A stretch of 64,000 bases of DNA from Mogibacterium sp. (GCA_017512145.1 JAFWHB010000014.1:1-64000), one strand, 5' to 3'. Shown: positions 16,749 to 27,390, counted from the stretch's first letter. Notes: a model not told the origin generated them from the sequence alone. Numbers and translations are program-made.

Positions 16749-18671
16749 TCATCTGGATGCTGTGTACTTGAGAAGTCCTCCTGCAAGCAGCATTGCCTTC
16801 TGTCTGTCCGCAAGCTCCATCCTGAGCGGGATCTCCCTGCCGTCTTCGGTCTTCATGATCACTCTGTCTTCTTCAAGCCCCTTATGTATATCGCTGATGC
16901 TTATCCCAGCGCCCTGTGCTACCAGATCATAGTCCTCAGGATTCTCGAATATCAGCGGAAGTATGCCTGCATTTACGAGATTGGCTGCATGGATCCTTGC
17001 AAAGGATTTTGCAACTACCGCCTTGATGCCAAGTGCGAGCGGAACAAGCGCAGCATGCTCTCTTGAGGAGCCCTGCCCGTAATTCTGTCCTCCGACAATA
17101 ATGCCGGAGCCTGCAGCCTTTGCTCTCTCAGGGAAGGTCGGATCAACGACCTCGAAGCAGAACTGCGTGAGGTGCGGGATGTTCGAGCGGTACGGGAGTA
17201 TCCTCGAGCCTGCCGGCATGATGTGGTCTGTCGTAATATTGTCGCCGACCTTCAGAAGGACCTCTGTCTCTATCTTGTCTTCAAGCGGATGTGTCTCAGG
17301 GAAAGGCTTGATGTTAGGTCCCTTGATGACTACCGCATCCTTGCTCTCTTCTTCGGAAAGAGGCGCGATCACGCCGCTGTCATTTACTCTGAATTTGTCA
17401 GGTACCTCGTAAACACTGTCTCCGGCTGCTCCGGAAGGATCAGTGATCCAGCCTGTAAGTGCCGATACAGCTGCGGTCTCCGGTGATACCAGGTAAACCT
17501 GTCCGTCCTTGGTTCCTGAACGGCCGAGGAAATTCCTGTTGAACGTACGGAGTGAAACTCCGCCTGAATTAGGCGAGAAGCCCATTCCGATACATGGTCC
17601 GCAGGTGCACTCAAGTATTCTTGCGCCTGCATCTATGAGATCTGTCAGCGCTCCGCATTCAGCCATCATGCTGAATACCTGCCTCGAGCCCGGTGAGATC
17701 GAAAGGCTGACGCTGTCGGCGATCTTCTTGCCCTTGAGAAGCTCAGCGACCTTGAGCATATCGGTAAGAGATGAGTTCGTGCATGAACCGATGCAGACCT
17801 GATCTACCTTGATCTGGCTGAGTTCACTTACAGGCTTGACGTTGTCCGGGCTGTGAGGACATGCCGCAAGCGGACACAGATCGTCCAGGTTGATACTGAT
17901 CACTATTGCATATTCTGCATCAGGATCACTTGCCAGAGGTATCCAGTCCTCGCCTCTTCCCTGTGCCTCGAGGAACTCCCTCGTCATCTCATCACTTGGG
18001 AAAATCGATGTAGTTGCGCCGAGCTCTGCTCCCATATTGGTTATGGTGCATCTCTGCGGAACAGTCAGTGCTGCAGCTCCCGGGCCGCCGTATTCAACGA
18101 TCCTGCCGACTCCGCCCTTAACAGAGAGGATCCTTAGGACCTCGAGAATGATGTCTTTGGCGCTGACTCCGGGTCTCAGGGAACCTGTGAGCTCGACTTT
18201 GATCATCTCAGGCATTGGAATGTAGTATGCTCCTCCACCCATTGCGACCGCGACATCCATTCCGCCTGCGCCCATGGCGAGCATTCCCAGGCCGCCGCCT
18301 GTAGGTGTATGTGAATCCGAGCCGATAAGAGTTTTTCCCGGAATTCCGAATCTCTCATAGTGCACCTGATGGCATATGCCGTTACCCGGTCTTGAATACC
18401 ATACTCCGTGCTTAGCTGCTACTGTCTGTATATATCTGTGATCATCCGCATTCATGAACCCCGACTGAAGTGTATTGTGATCGATATACGCAACCGATCT
18501 CTCAGTCTTCACGCGTGGGATGCCCATGGACTCAAACTCAAGATATGCCATCGTTCCGGTAGCATCCTGAGTCAGGGTCTGGTCGATCCTGAGTCCGATC
18601 TCATGACCCGGCTTCATCTCACCGCTGAGTAAATGATCCTGAATGATTTTCTCTGCTATAGTTCTGCCCAT
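16749..18671 (-). CDS. Aconitate hydratase
   Basis: A 640-residue [4Fe-4S] enzyme that isomerises citrate to isocitrate. Cluster ligands are visible as Cys in CIGSCTNSS and the pair in CTCGPCIGMGF. Other landmarks are LIGSDSHTPTGGGLGMLAMGAGG (within residues 115-140) and GQNYGQGSSREHAAL in the swivel domain. The length is that of the short single-chain type found in Clostridia and mitochondria, not AcnB. It sits between Re-citrate synthase (61 bases upstream) and IDH (27 bases downstream), forming the oxidative half-cycle that gives 2-oxoglutarate for glutamate synthesis. The start at 18671 is supported by a GGAG-rich region upstream. Confidence 0.95.
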   Translation of the reverse strand: MGRTIAEKIIQDHLLSGEMKPGHEIGLRIDQTLTQDATGTMAYLEFESMGIPRVKTERSVAYIDHNTLQSGFMNADDHRYIQTVAAKHGVWYSRPGNGICHQVHYERFGIPGKTLIGSDSHTPTGGGLGMLAMGAGGMDVAVAMGGGAYYIPMPEMIKVELTGSLRPGVSAKDIILEVLRILSVKGGVGRIVEYGGPGAAALTVPQRCTITNMGAELGATTSIFPSDEMTREFLEAQGRGEDWIPLASDPDAEYAIVISINLDDLCPLAACPHSPDNVKPVSELSQIKVDQVCIGSCTNSSLTDMLKVAELLKGKKIADSVSLSISPGSRQVFSMMAECGALTDLIDAGARILECTCGPCIGMGFSPNSGGVSLRTFNRNFLGRSGTKDGQVYLVSPETAAVSALTGWITDPSGAAGDSVYEVPDKFRVNDSGVIAPLSEEESKDAVVIKGPNIKPFPETHPLEDKIETEVLLKVGDNITTDHIMPAGSRILPYRSNIPHLTQFCFEVVDPTFPERAKAAGSGIIVGGQNYGQGSSREHAALVPLALGIKAVVAKSFARIHAANLVNAGILPLIFENPEDYDLVAQGAGISISDIHKGLEEDRVIMKTEDGREIPLRMELADRQKAMLLAGGLLKYTASR

Positions 18672-18732
18672 TTGATTCTCCTCTTACTATGTCCCTCATA
18701 CCTTGCTTATAACGGACGGCTGTAACAGGCTG

Positions 18733-20154
18733 TTACACCTCGTTCATAAATTCGTTGATCTTGCTGCGGATCTCGTCTCCGCCTATCTCAGCTACACGGC
18801 CTCTCTCATATTCGCTGTCGACCCAGGCCTTTACATAAGCGACTACATCGCTCTGCTTGTCGACCATCTTCTCGCCCTTGAGGCCATAGCTCGAATTGAT
18901 CCAATGTGCGATACCGGCAGCTCCTGACGCCTGATTGATGTTGACAAGAGGCGGCCTCTTGAGGAATTTGTCTGTATCGAAAATGTTGTATATCTCCTCG
19001 TTCTTGAGAAGTCCGTCCGCATGGATACCGGCTCTTGTAACATTGAAGTTCGCTCCGGCAAAAGGTGTCTGTGCCGGGAGTGTGTAGCCGACCTGCTGCT
19101 CATAATATCTTGCAAGGTCAGTAATTACTGTCGTATCCATTCCGTCCAGAGTTCCCTTGAGCTGAGCATATTCGAATACCATTGCCTCAGTCGGGATATT
19201 TCCGGTCCTCTCTCCGATACCAAACAGTGTCGTATTAACTGAGCCGCATCCGTAGAGCCATGCTGTAGCGGCATTCGATACTGCCTTGTAGAAATCATTG
19301 TGGCCGTGCCACTCAAGCATCTCGCTCGGAACTCCTGCGTACTGCTTGAGACCGTAGATGATACCGGATACCGATCTAGGCATTGCAGCTCCAGGGTAAG
19401 GGACTCCATATCCCATCGTATCGCAGAGCCTGATCTTAGCAGGCATTCCTGCCTCGCGGGCCATCTCCTGTATAGCTCTGACGAACGGAACGACAAATCC
19501 GTAGAAGTCTGCTCTTGTAATGTCCTCGAGGTGGCATCTCGGAACGATGCCTGCTTCGAAAGCATCATGAACAACAGACAGATAGTGTTCCATTGCCTGC
19601 TTACGGCTCATGCCGAGCTTGTAGAATATGTGGTAGTCAGAGCAGCTTGTCAGGATTCCGGTCTCTCTGACGCCCATTTCCTTGACGATCTTGAAGTCTT
19701 CCTTCTTGGCTCTGATCCATGTCGTGATCTCCGGGAATTCAAGGCCGAGCTCCTGGCAGGCTCTGATCGCTGCCTTGTCTCTGTCACTGTATGTGAAGAA
19801 CTCGGTCTGCCTGATAATTCCATTAGGGCCTGACAGCTTGGAAATCATCTTGAAAATGTCTACAATCTGCTTGGTTGTATACGGTTCTCTTGACTGCTGG
19901 CCATCTCGGAATGTCGAGTCTGTAATATATACCTGCTCAGGCATGTCATACGGGCTCGTTCTGAAGTTGAAGCCTACCTTAGGGACCTCAACATATTCAA
20001 AAAACTCCCTGTACAGGTTAGGATGATCAATGTCCTGAACCTCATAATTGACAGCCTCCATCTCAAGGAGATTGGTCTTGGAGCTGATCCTGGTCCTTGT
20101 GGCCTTGGAGTTATCGTATGTTTCAAAGCTGTTTATTTTATCTTTCGTATCCAT
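18733..20154 (-). CDS. Re-type citrate synthase (homocitrate/isopropylmalate synthase superfamily)
   Basis: A 473-residue DRE-TIM metallolyase. It opens its barrel with ITDSTFRDGQQSR, has WHGHNDFYKAVSNA for the metal site, and GIGERTGNIPTEAM. The length, N-terminal extension and position directly before aconitase and IDH fit the Re-citrate synthase described from Clostridium kluyveri rather than LeuA or NifV; no Si-citrate synthase is seen in the window. It would condense acetyl-CoA with oxaloacetate. This first gene of the operon has AGGTGA before its ATG and a strong promoter. Homocitrate synthase remains the main alternative, but the neighbours argue against it. Confidence 0.9.
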   Translation of the reverse strand: MDTKDKINSFETYDNSKATRTRISSKTNLLEMEAVNYEVQDIDHPNLYREFFEYVEVPKVGFNFRTSPYDMPEQVYITDSTFRDGQQSREPYTTKQIVDIFKMISKLSGPNGIIRQTEFFTYSDRDKAAIRACQELGLEFPEITTWIRAKKEDFKIVKEMGVRETGILTSCSDYHIFYKLGMSRKQAMEHYLSVVHDAFEAGIVPRCHLEDITRADFYGFVVPFVRAIQEMAREAGMPAKIRLCDTMGYGVPYPGAAMPRSVSGIIYGLKQYAGVPSEMLEWHGHNDFYKAVSNAATAWLYGCGSVNTTLFGIGERTGNIPTEAMVFEYAQLKGTLDGMDTTVITDLARYYEQQVGYTLPAQTPFAGANFNVTRAGIHADGLLKNEEIYNIFDTDKFLKRPPLVNINQASGAAGIAHWINSSYGLKGEKMVDKQSDVVAYVKAWVDSEYERGRVAEIGGDEIRSKINEFMNEV

Positions 20155-20199
20155 TGTATAGTCACCTCAGTGATTATTGTTGTCAAAGTGTATACATGT

Positions 20200-20228
20200 A
20201 TTCTACTTATCTGATGCGTCTCAGTCAA
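20200..20228 (-). promoter_or_regulatory. Promoter of the citrate synthase-aconitase-IDH operon
   Basis: On the minus strand TTGACT (20223-20228), 17 bases, TAGAAT (20200-20205): a near-consensus housekeeping promoter with a predicted start near 20193 and a short leader of about 39 bases. Confidence 0.75.
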
Positions 20229-20231
20229 CCA

Positions 20232-20263
20232 TAAAAATAAGCCGCAGCTGAGCGCCGCGGCTT
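20232..20263 (-). terminator. Terminator of the flavodoxin gene
   Basis: On the minus strand AAGCCGC and GCGGCTT form a stem with a G+C-rich loop followed by ATTTTTATGG, 26 bases after the stop. Confidence 0.8.
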
Positions 20264-20288
20264 GTATACAATTATGTGCATTGTGACT

Positions 20289-20924
20289 CTATAAATACCA
20301 CTCTGAGTCTCTGTATCTTCTGTTGATCTTCTGCAGGATTCCCTGTGCAGCAGCTGCCGCTCCCGGAGATATTCTGCTGATTCCATGGAATGGAAGTCTG
20401 CCATCAAGGATGAGCGGCATAGGCTTGATCCTGAGGCCATCTATCTCACATCCGGCAAGTCTTCTGATCTTACATGCCGCAGCCTTGCCGAAGGCACCAA
20501 GCGCCTTCTCGTCCAGTCTGTTCTCATCCTGCCTGTACCTTACTGCGAAAGCTCCGGCTCCGATAACATTGAAGCCTTGCTCCTCTGCGAAGTGCTGGAG
20601 TTCAAACAGCGCGTTGCCGAATGATCTGGCTCCATACGAAACAGCTGCGAGGGTGATAGCACCATTAGGCTTGATCTTCTGGAGCATTCTTACCGCAGGA
20701 AGCGGCACCTTGCCAACATATACAGGCAAGCCAATAACAGCAATGGTCTCATCATCGAGTACCATCCCTGCTGAATCCATTCTCAGGAGATCATGACATT
20801 CAGTTGTAATCTTCTCAGGACTGCAATCGGCAAGCATATCTGCCAGCTCGGATATCAGTGTCTCTGTCATCCTGGCTGTGCCGCCTATTGGGCTGAAGTA
20901 GATTCCGACTAATCTTCTAATCAT
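20289..20924 (-). CDS. Flavodoxin-like protein (EFR1-related, no ferredoxin domain)
   Basis: A 211-residue protein whose start, IYFSPIGGTARMTETL, is a flavodoxin FMN phosphate loop, followed by IGLPVYVGKVPLPAVRML and AAVSYGARSFGNAL, which are landmarks of the flavodoxin half of EFR1-type proteins. The usual C-terminal two-[4Fe-4S] ferredoxin is missing: I find no CxxCxxC cluster. It would thus carry electrons through FMN only. It is monocistronic, with an extended -10 promoter upstream and a terminator downstream. Electron donor and acceptor are unknown. Confidence 0.8.
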   Translation of the reverse strand: MIRRLVGIYFSPIGGTARMTETLISELADMLADCSPEKITTECHDLLRMDSAGMVLDDETIAVIGLPVYVGKVPLPAVRMLQKIKPNGAITLAAVSYGARSFGNALFELQHFAEEQGFNVIGAGAFAVRYRQDENRLDEKALGAFGKAAACKIRRLAGCEIDGLRIKPMPLILDGRLPFHGISRISPGAAAAAQGILQKINRRYRDSEWYL

Positions 20925-20952
20925 TCCTCATTCTCCATTTGCATACAAAAGA

Positions 20953-20961
20953 ATTGTAGCA
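20953..20961 (-). promoter_or_regulatory. Extended -10 promoter of the flavodoxin gene
   Basis: The minus strand reads TGCTACAAT about 29 bases before the ATG. No clear -35 box. Confidence 0.4.
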
Positions 20962-21025
20962 CCGCTTCAGCTTGCATTTTCGTTGATATTGTGAAGATTG
21001 TAAGAGTATTATGATTCAGACATTT

Positions 21026-21062
21026 GAAAAGGCTCCTGCGGCTGATCATGCTGCAGGAGCCT
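21026..21062 (-). terminator. Terminator of trpS
   Basis: GGCTCCTGC and GCAGGAGCC pair around GGCTGATCATGC-like loop sequence; on the minus strand the stem is followed by TTTTC. It lies 18 bases after the trpS stop. Confidence 0.85.
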
Positions 21063-21079
21063 TAGGCATTGCTTATTTA

Positions 21080-22201
<1,122 letters not shown>

Positions 22202-22257
22202 TCATCCGGCGGTCATTATTAGCTTGTTACTTATTGGAAATACTCTGATCTGCAATC

Positions 22258-22899
22258 TCAGCGGCGCCATCGGTATACCGCATCTTCTGTGATGACAGCA
22301 TCTACCGGCTGATCGTGCTCTTCTACCGGCAGTTCATCTGCGAGCACCGCATCATAGCAAAGCGCAGCCTTGAAGCAGTCATCTCTCAGCGATTCGAGGA
22401 ATTTGTCATAATAGCCTCTGCCATGGCCAATCCTTCTGCAGGATTTGTCACATCCGACGCATGGGAGAATGACCATATCGATATCGCCCGGCTGCACGAT
22501 CTCGGTATCAGGTGCAGGCTCAGGAATATTGTACGCTCCCGGTACAAGGTCCTCCGCTCCTCTGATGAGCCTCGCCTCCATGTCCGGCGATGCGCTGACC
22601 TTGTTCCCGTCCTTGTCGATATCCGTGCAAAGCGGCAGGCATACTCTCTTGCCCTTCTCGAGCAACTTGCTGATCAGAGCGAGCGTCCCTACCTCCTTGC
22701 CGACAGAGAAGTATGCAAATACGGTCTCAGCCTTGTCAAGTTCCTTGAGGCAAAGCGTGTTAAGAGCAATCGAAGCAGTGGCGCTGGTCCTGTAAGCCTC
22801 GTCAGTCTCGCTGAGAGCTCTTCTTATCTCGCGCCTCCACCATCGCTTTGCTTCTATGACCGTCTTAGGTATTTCGTCTTTGTTGACTTTGATAGCCAT
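22258..22899 (-). CDS. 5-formyltetrahydrofolate cyclo-ligase family protein
   Basis: A 213-residue enzyme that converts 5-formyl-THF to 5,10-methenyl-THF with ATP. Family marks are the ARRR-like basic helix at the N-terminus (KRWWRREIRRAL), YFSVGKEVGT, and the C-terminal GHGRGYYDKFL preceded by CDKSCRRI. The frame is open to a TTG at 22914, but AAAGGTG stands six bases before ATG 22899, which is the true start. It lies between a MATE exporter (69 bases upstream) and trpS on the same strand. Confidence 0.9.
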   Translation of the reverse strand: MAIKVNKDEIPKTVIEAKRWWRREIRRALSETDEAYRTSATASIALNTLCLKELDKAETVFAYFSVGKEVGTLALISKLLEKGKRVCLPLCTDIDKDGNKVSASPDMEARLIRGAEDLVPGAYNIPEPAPDTEIVQPGDIDMVILPCVGCDKSCRRIGHGRGYYDKFLESLRDDCFKAALCYDAVLADELPVEEHDQPVDAVITEDAVYRWRR

Positions 22900-22968
22900 A
22901 ATCACCTTTCCCAATTGGGGATATATTTCCTGTTATTGTAATACCAATTCAGTCAGATGACAATCGTA

Positions 22969-24438
22969 TTAGTCAGGATCGGCAGGATCTCTGACGTCCG
23001 ACATCTTACTTATTATATTCTTGCGGATCCTTCTTGTATACATTATTGACATTCCTGTTCCGGCGATCTCTGCAATCGGGAATGCCCACCATACCATGTT
23101 GACACCGCCAATCTTCGCGAAGATAAATGCGCATGGGATGATTACTACAAGCTGTCTGATCAGCGAAATGTTCATGCTGTATACGCTCTTGCCGAGTGCC
23201 TGGAATGCGGCGCCCCTCATAATGGCATATCCTGCGAATGGGAAGTTGAGCGACATGATGTGGAGCGCAACGACGCCCATCGCTGACATCTCAGCAGGTG
23301 CGTTGAAGAGAGCCATCAGCTGCTCAGGGAAGAGCCAGAATATGATGGTTCCGATCGACATTACGATCACTCCGTATCTTACTCCGAGGCTCATAGCCTG
23401 CTCAAGGCGGTCTCTCTTGTCGGCGCCGTAGTTATAAGCAATGATAGGAACTGATCCGTTATTCATACCGAAGATAGGCATGAATACAAAGCTCTGAAGC
23501 TTGAAATAGACTCCGAAGGTAGCTACAGCAAGATCTGAGAACCCGGCCAGTATCTTATTGATGCTGAAGTTCATCAGAGCGCCTACAGACTGCAGTACGA
23601 TAGCCGGAATACCTATTCTGTAGATATCCTTCATTGTCTGAAGATGCGGCCTGATCTTGCGGACCGAGAGGCCTACTTCCTTGTTGAACTTCCTGTTGAA
23701 GGTGTATCCGAGAACGCATCCGAGGAGCTGTCCGAATACTGTAGCGATTGCTGCTCCCTTGACGCCCATTCTCGGGAACCCGAGGAGTCCGAAGATCAGG
23801 ATCGGGTCCATAATGACATTGAAAATCGATCCTGCGACCTGCATAAAGAATATGTACTTTGTCTTGCCTGTGCCCTGAAGAAGTCTTTCGAACATAGACT
23901 GGATCATAGGCGCGAACGAGAGCCACTGAGTGATCCTGAGGTATACGATACCATCGCTGATGATCTGCTCGCTGGTATTATCCGATGCCATCAGCGTCAT
24001 TATCTGTGGCGCAAAGCATCCGATAATGAAGAAGATAGTATAGTTGACACCTACCAGGATGAAACCGTTGTGAGCTACTTTGTCGGCTCTGTCATAGTCT
24101 TTCGCTCCGAGATACCTCGAGAGCAAAGCGCTCATACCGATAGATGTTCCTACACCGAATGCAGCATTAAGGTTCTGGAACGGGAAGCAGTACGAGACTG
24201 CCGCCAGAGCATCCGTGCTGAATTTGGCAACGAAGATGGAATCGACGACATTGTACATCGCCATGACGAACATGGAGAGCATCAGCGGCGCTGACATCTT
24301 GAGGAGCAGACTATGGACAGGCTCTGTTCCCATCCTGTCGGAGTCTCTCTTCTGCTGTACAGGCGCAGCCTGTCTGCCGGAGTTCCCGCCTTCGTTCATA
24401 TTATCTTCTATATAATTTCTCTCGTTCTGATTACTCAA
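22969..24438 (-). CDS. MATE-family efflux transporter (first copy)
   Basis: A 489-residue, twelve-TM cation-coupled exporter. It has an unusual N-terminal hydrophilic extension of about 35 residues rich in Asn, Gln and charged residues before LLLKMSAPLMLSMFVMAMYN, then the standard N-lobe (YNVVDSIFVAKF, AFGVGTSIGMSALLSRYLGA) and C-lobe (PIFGMNNGSVPIIAYNYGA). Substrates may be drugs, flavins or metabolites. It follows the Ca-ATPase by 67 bases, a gap holding a 9-bp hairpin without a T tract. A second, divergent MATE gene lies at 47467-48855. Confidence 0.93.
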   Translation of the reverse strand: MSNQNERNYIEDNMNEGGNSGRQAAPVQQKRDSDRMGTEPVHSLLLKMSAPLMLSMFVMAMYNVVDSIFVAKFSTDALAAVSYCFPFQNLNAAFGVGTSIGMSALLSRYLGAKDYDRADKVAHNGFILVGVNYTIFFIIGCFAPQIMTLMASDNTSEQIISDGIVYLRITQWLSFAPMIQSMFERLLQGTGKTKYIFFMQVAGSIFNVIMDPILIFGLLGFPRMGVKGAAIATVFGQLLGCVLGYTFNRKFNKEVGLSVRKIRPHLQTMKDIYRIGIPAIVLQSVGALMNFSINKILAGFSDLAVATFGVYFKLQSFVFMPIFGMNNGSVPIIAYNYGADKRDRLEQAMSLGVRYGVIVMSIGTIIFWLFPEQLMALFNAPAEMSAMGVVALHIMSLNFPFAGYAIMRGAAFQALGKSVYSMNISLIRQLVVIIPCAFIFAKIGGVNMVWWAFPIAEIAGTGMSIMYTRRIRKNIISKMSDVRDPADPD

Positions 24439-24505
24439 ATTCTGAATATGCCTTTCTAAGTGTATGTGACAGGACCCGCCACTGTATGACGGATCCTGCC
24501 ATAGA

Positions 24506-27238
24506 TTAGTCTCTTATCTCATTCCCGCTGTTCTTTGCAGCAACACGCTGGAAGATCTTGATGATCTCAACGATAGGGATGATGAGGAATGCAAGTCCCA
24601 TTGCGATTCCGTACTCTTTGAGGCTGATTGTCTCGAACTCGAAGAGTGCTGCAAGTGCAGGAACTTCTATTACTACAGATGTAAGCAGGAGCGCAGCCAG
24701 TGCTGAACCCCAGAGCCATTTGTTCTGTCTTGAAAGTGTAAATATGGACTGGCGTCTTGATCTCATGTTGAATGAGTGGAATATCTCGCACATGGACATT
24801 GTGAGGAATGCCATTGTTATTCCGTCATTGCTCATTACGATGTGCCACTGTCCTGTCTCAAGGAATTCACCAATGAAGTATGCTGCCAGAACAAGCATTG
24901 TGGTGACTGCTCCCTGATAGATAATATCTCTGTCCATGCCGCCTGCGAAGACGCCTTCTCTTGCGCTGCGAGGCTTCTGCTCCATTGAATCGCCTTCTGC
25001 TTCCTCAAGACCGAGTGCGAGCGCTGGCAGTGAGTCTGTAATGAGGTTGATCCACAGAAGATGTGCAGGCTTGAGGATCGTAAAGTTGAGCATTGTAGCG
25101 ACAAGGATCGACATTACCTCGCTGACGTTGGTAGCAAGCAGGAACTGGATAGCCTTACGGATATTTGCGTAGATCCTGCGGCCTTCTTCAACTGCGGATA
25201 CGATCGTAGCAAAGTTATCATCTGCGAGGATCATGTCAGCGACATTCTTGGTTACGTCTGTTCCGGTGATGCCCATGCCGACACCGATATCTGCTGATTT
25301 GATTGCAGGAGCATCGTTGACACCGTCTCCGGTCATGGCTGTTACCATGTTGTGGGCACGCCATGCTTTGACGATCCTTACCTTGTGCTCAGGCTGAACT
25401 CTTGCATATACAGAATATGTAGAAACCTTGTTCAGGAGCTCCTCATCTGTCATGTCATCGAGTGCGGCTCCGAGTATAGCATCATCAGCACTCTCGATGA
25501 TTCCGAGATCCTTACCGATAGCAACAGCTGTATCGAGCTGGTCTCCGGTGATCATGATAGGTCTGATTCCTGCCTGACGGCATTCAGCTACGGCGTCCTT
25601 GACCTCAGGTCTGATAGGGTCAATCATTCCGACGAGTCCTACGAAGATAAGATCATGCTCAAGTGCCTGATCCGAGAAATCGTCAGGTCTGGTATGGTGA
25701 AGTCTGACTGCAAGTGAAAGAACTCTGAGAGCCTTGCCTGCCATTCTGGAGTTGGCATTTCTGACTCTTCCTGCCAATTCATCGGTCAGAGGTTCGATTC
25801 CATCATCTGTAAGAATATATGAGCAGTGTCTCAGAACGACGTCCGGTGCACCCTTGGTGAACTGAACGTATTCTGACTTGGCGATCAGCTTGTCGAGCTC
25901 GGTCTCCATGCCTGCCGGTGAATCCATTTCTGTATTCCTGTGAACAGTCGACATCATCTTACGTCCTGAGTCGAAAGGTGCCTCGCCTATACGAGGGAAC
26001 ATCTTGACAAGGCCAGGCTTTGGCAGGTTCTGTACTGATGAGTATGCAACCAGAGCTGCCTCTGTTGGCTCTCCGACTACCTCTTCGCCGGTCTCAGTGA
26101 TCTTGAGCTCAGCATCTGAGCAAAGTGCCATTCCTGCTGCGAGCACATCCTGATCCTGCGAGAAATAGTCAACGACTGTCATTCTGTTCTGTGTCAGTGT
26201 TCCGGTCTTGTCTGAGCAGATGATCTGAGCACAGCCAAGGGTCTCTACTGCTGTAAGCCTTCTTATTACTGCATTACGATGGGACATTCTTGTAACGCCT
26301 ATCGAAAGTACAATAGTAACGACCGCAACAAGTCCTTCAGGAATTGCTGCTACAGCGAGCGAAATAGCGAGCATGAAGGTGTCAATCATGACATCCATGC
26401 TGAGGTGTCCTGCCTTGACAACGCCAAGCGCGAAGATAAAGATACAGATTCCGATAACGACCTTGGTCAGGATCTTGGAGAGCTGAGCCAGCTTGATCTG
26501 AAGCGGTGTGAGCTCTTCCTCTGCCTGGGAGATGGCGTCAGCGATCTTACCCATCTCTGTGGTCATTCCTGTACCTGTGATGACAGCCTTGCCTCTGCCG
26601 TATACGACAGTGCTGCCCATGTAGATCATGTTCTTGCGGTCGCCGAGAGGTACGTCCTTGGCTTCTTTGCCGAGCTCGAGTGCCTCAACCTGCTTGGTTA
26701 CAGGAACTGACTCTCCTGTCAGGGCCGCCTCTTCGACCTTCATTGAAGCTGCTTCGATAAGTCTTCCGTCTGCCGGGATGCTGTCTCCGGCTTCGAGAAT
26801 GATGACATCTCCGGGAACGAGATGGTCACTCTCAAGTGTCGTGATGACACCGTCTCTCAGAACTTTGGACTTAGCTGCAGTCATCTTCTTGAGAGCTTCG
26901 ATAGCTTCTTCTGCCTTGCTCTCCTGGACGACACCGAGCACTGAGTTGAGTACGACTACGAACAGAATGATGAATACATCTGCCGGGCTCTCGTGCTCAT
27001 AGAGTGAAGTGAAGAATGAAAGTACTGCTGCTACGAGAAGGATGATTATCATCGGATCCTTCATCTGGTCGAAGAACCTTAAGATCGCACTCCTCTTCTT
27101 CGCCTCGATCAGCTTGTTCGGGCCGATCTTCTCAAGTCTGGATCTGGCTTCTGCCTCAGTAAGACCGCCGGCATCTGAACCGACGGCTTTGAGAACATCA
27201 GCCTGATCCTCTAGATAAGGTCTGTAATTCTCTTCCAT
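24506..27238 (-). CDS. P-type Ca2+-transporting ATPase (PMCA/SERCA-like)
   Basis: A 910-residue ion pump expected to expel Ca2+. Phosphorylation Asp 343 lies in CSDKTGTLTQNR; TGES, KGAPD and MTGDGVNDAPA motifs are present. The ion-site motifs VAAIPEGL in M4 and NLITDSLPALALG in M6 match bacterial and SERCA-type Ca2+ pumps, but Mg2+ or Mn2+ cannot be excluded. The frame opens at a GTG (27256), yet AAAGGG stands about nine bases before ATG 27238, which I use. The 5' leader of about 146 bases is highly structured. MATE, cyclo-ligase and trpS follow on the same strand. Confidence 0.93.
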   Translation of the reverse strand: MEENYRPYLEDQADVLKAVGSDAGGLTEAEARSRLEKIGPNKLIEAKKRSAILRFFDQMKDPMIIILLVAAVLSFFTSLYEHESPADVFIILFVVVLNSVLGVVQESKAEEAIEALKKMTAAKSKVLRDGVITTLESDHLVPGDVIILEAGDSIPADGRLIEAASMKVEEAALTGESVPVTKQVEALELGKEAKDVPLGDRKNMIYMGSTVVYGRGKAVITGTGMTTEMGKIADAISQAEEELTPLQIKLAQLSKILTKVVIGICIFIFALGVVKAGHLSMDVMIDTFMLAISLAVAAIPEGLVAVVTIVLSIGVTRMSHRNAVIRRLTAVETLGCAQIICSDKTGTLTQNRMTVVDYFSQDQDVLAAGMALCSDAELKITETGEEVVGEPTEAALVAYSSVQNLPKPGLVKMFPRIGEAPFDSGRKMMSTVHRNTEMDSPAGMETELDKLIAKSEYVQFTKGAPDVVLRHCSYILTDDGIEPLTDELAGRVRNANSRMAGKALRVLSLAVRLHHTRPDDFSDQALEHDLIFVGLVGMIDPIRPEVKDAVAECRQAGIRPIMITGDQLDTAVAIGKDLGIIESADDAILGAALDDMTDEELLNKVSTYSVYARVQPEHKVRIVKAWRAHNMVTAMTGDGVNDAPAIKSADIGVGMGITGTDVTKNVADMILADDNFATIVSAVEEGRRIYANIRKAIQFLLATNVSEVMSILVATMLNFTILKPAHLLWINLITDSLPALALGLEEAEGDSMEQKPRSAREGVFAGGMDRDIIYQGAVTTMLVLAAYFIGEFLETGQWHIVMSNDGITMAFLTMSMCEIFHSFNMRSRRQSIFTLSRQNKWLWGSALAALLLTSVVIEVPALAALFEFETISLKEYGIAMGLAFLIIPIVEIIKIFQRVAAKNSGNEIRD

Positions 27239-27272
27239 TGTATATATCCCTTTCACAGAAAATTGTTCCGGT

Positions 27273-27384
27273 GGGATCAGGTACGGACAGTCATTGATCA
27301 GCCATACTTGCCATTCCTGCCGGCTATGGCTGTCCTAGCCTCATCCCGCGCTAGTTGATATTGTTATGATACGCTCATCATAAC
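27273..27384 (-). promoter_or_regulatory. Structured 5' leader of the Ca-ATPase, candidate riboswitch of unknown class
   Basis: On the minus strand the leader opens with a perfect 8-bp hairpin, GTTATGAT/ATCATAAC (27363-27384), and then forms a long irregular stem: GGGAT.AGG (27339-27347) with CCT.ATCCC (27273-27281), GGACAG with CTGTCC, and GCCATA with TATGGC inside. The right arm ends about 35 bases before the start codon. No T tract follows, so it is not a simple terminator. The conserved cores of the yybP-ykoY, M-box and NiCo classes are not recognisable to me. Confidence 0.5.
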
Positions 27385-27390
27385 TTTAAG

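Noticed and set aside
27273..27347. NiCo, M-box or yybP-ykoY riboswitch for the Ca-ATPase
   Set aside because: Isolated words such as GGACAG and GGCAGG occur, but not in the order and junction context I know for those classes; left as unassigned.
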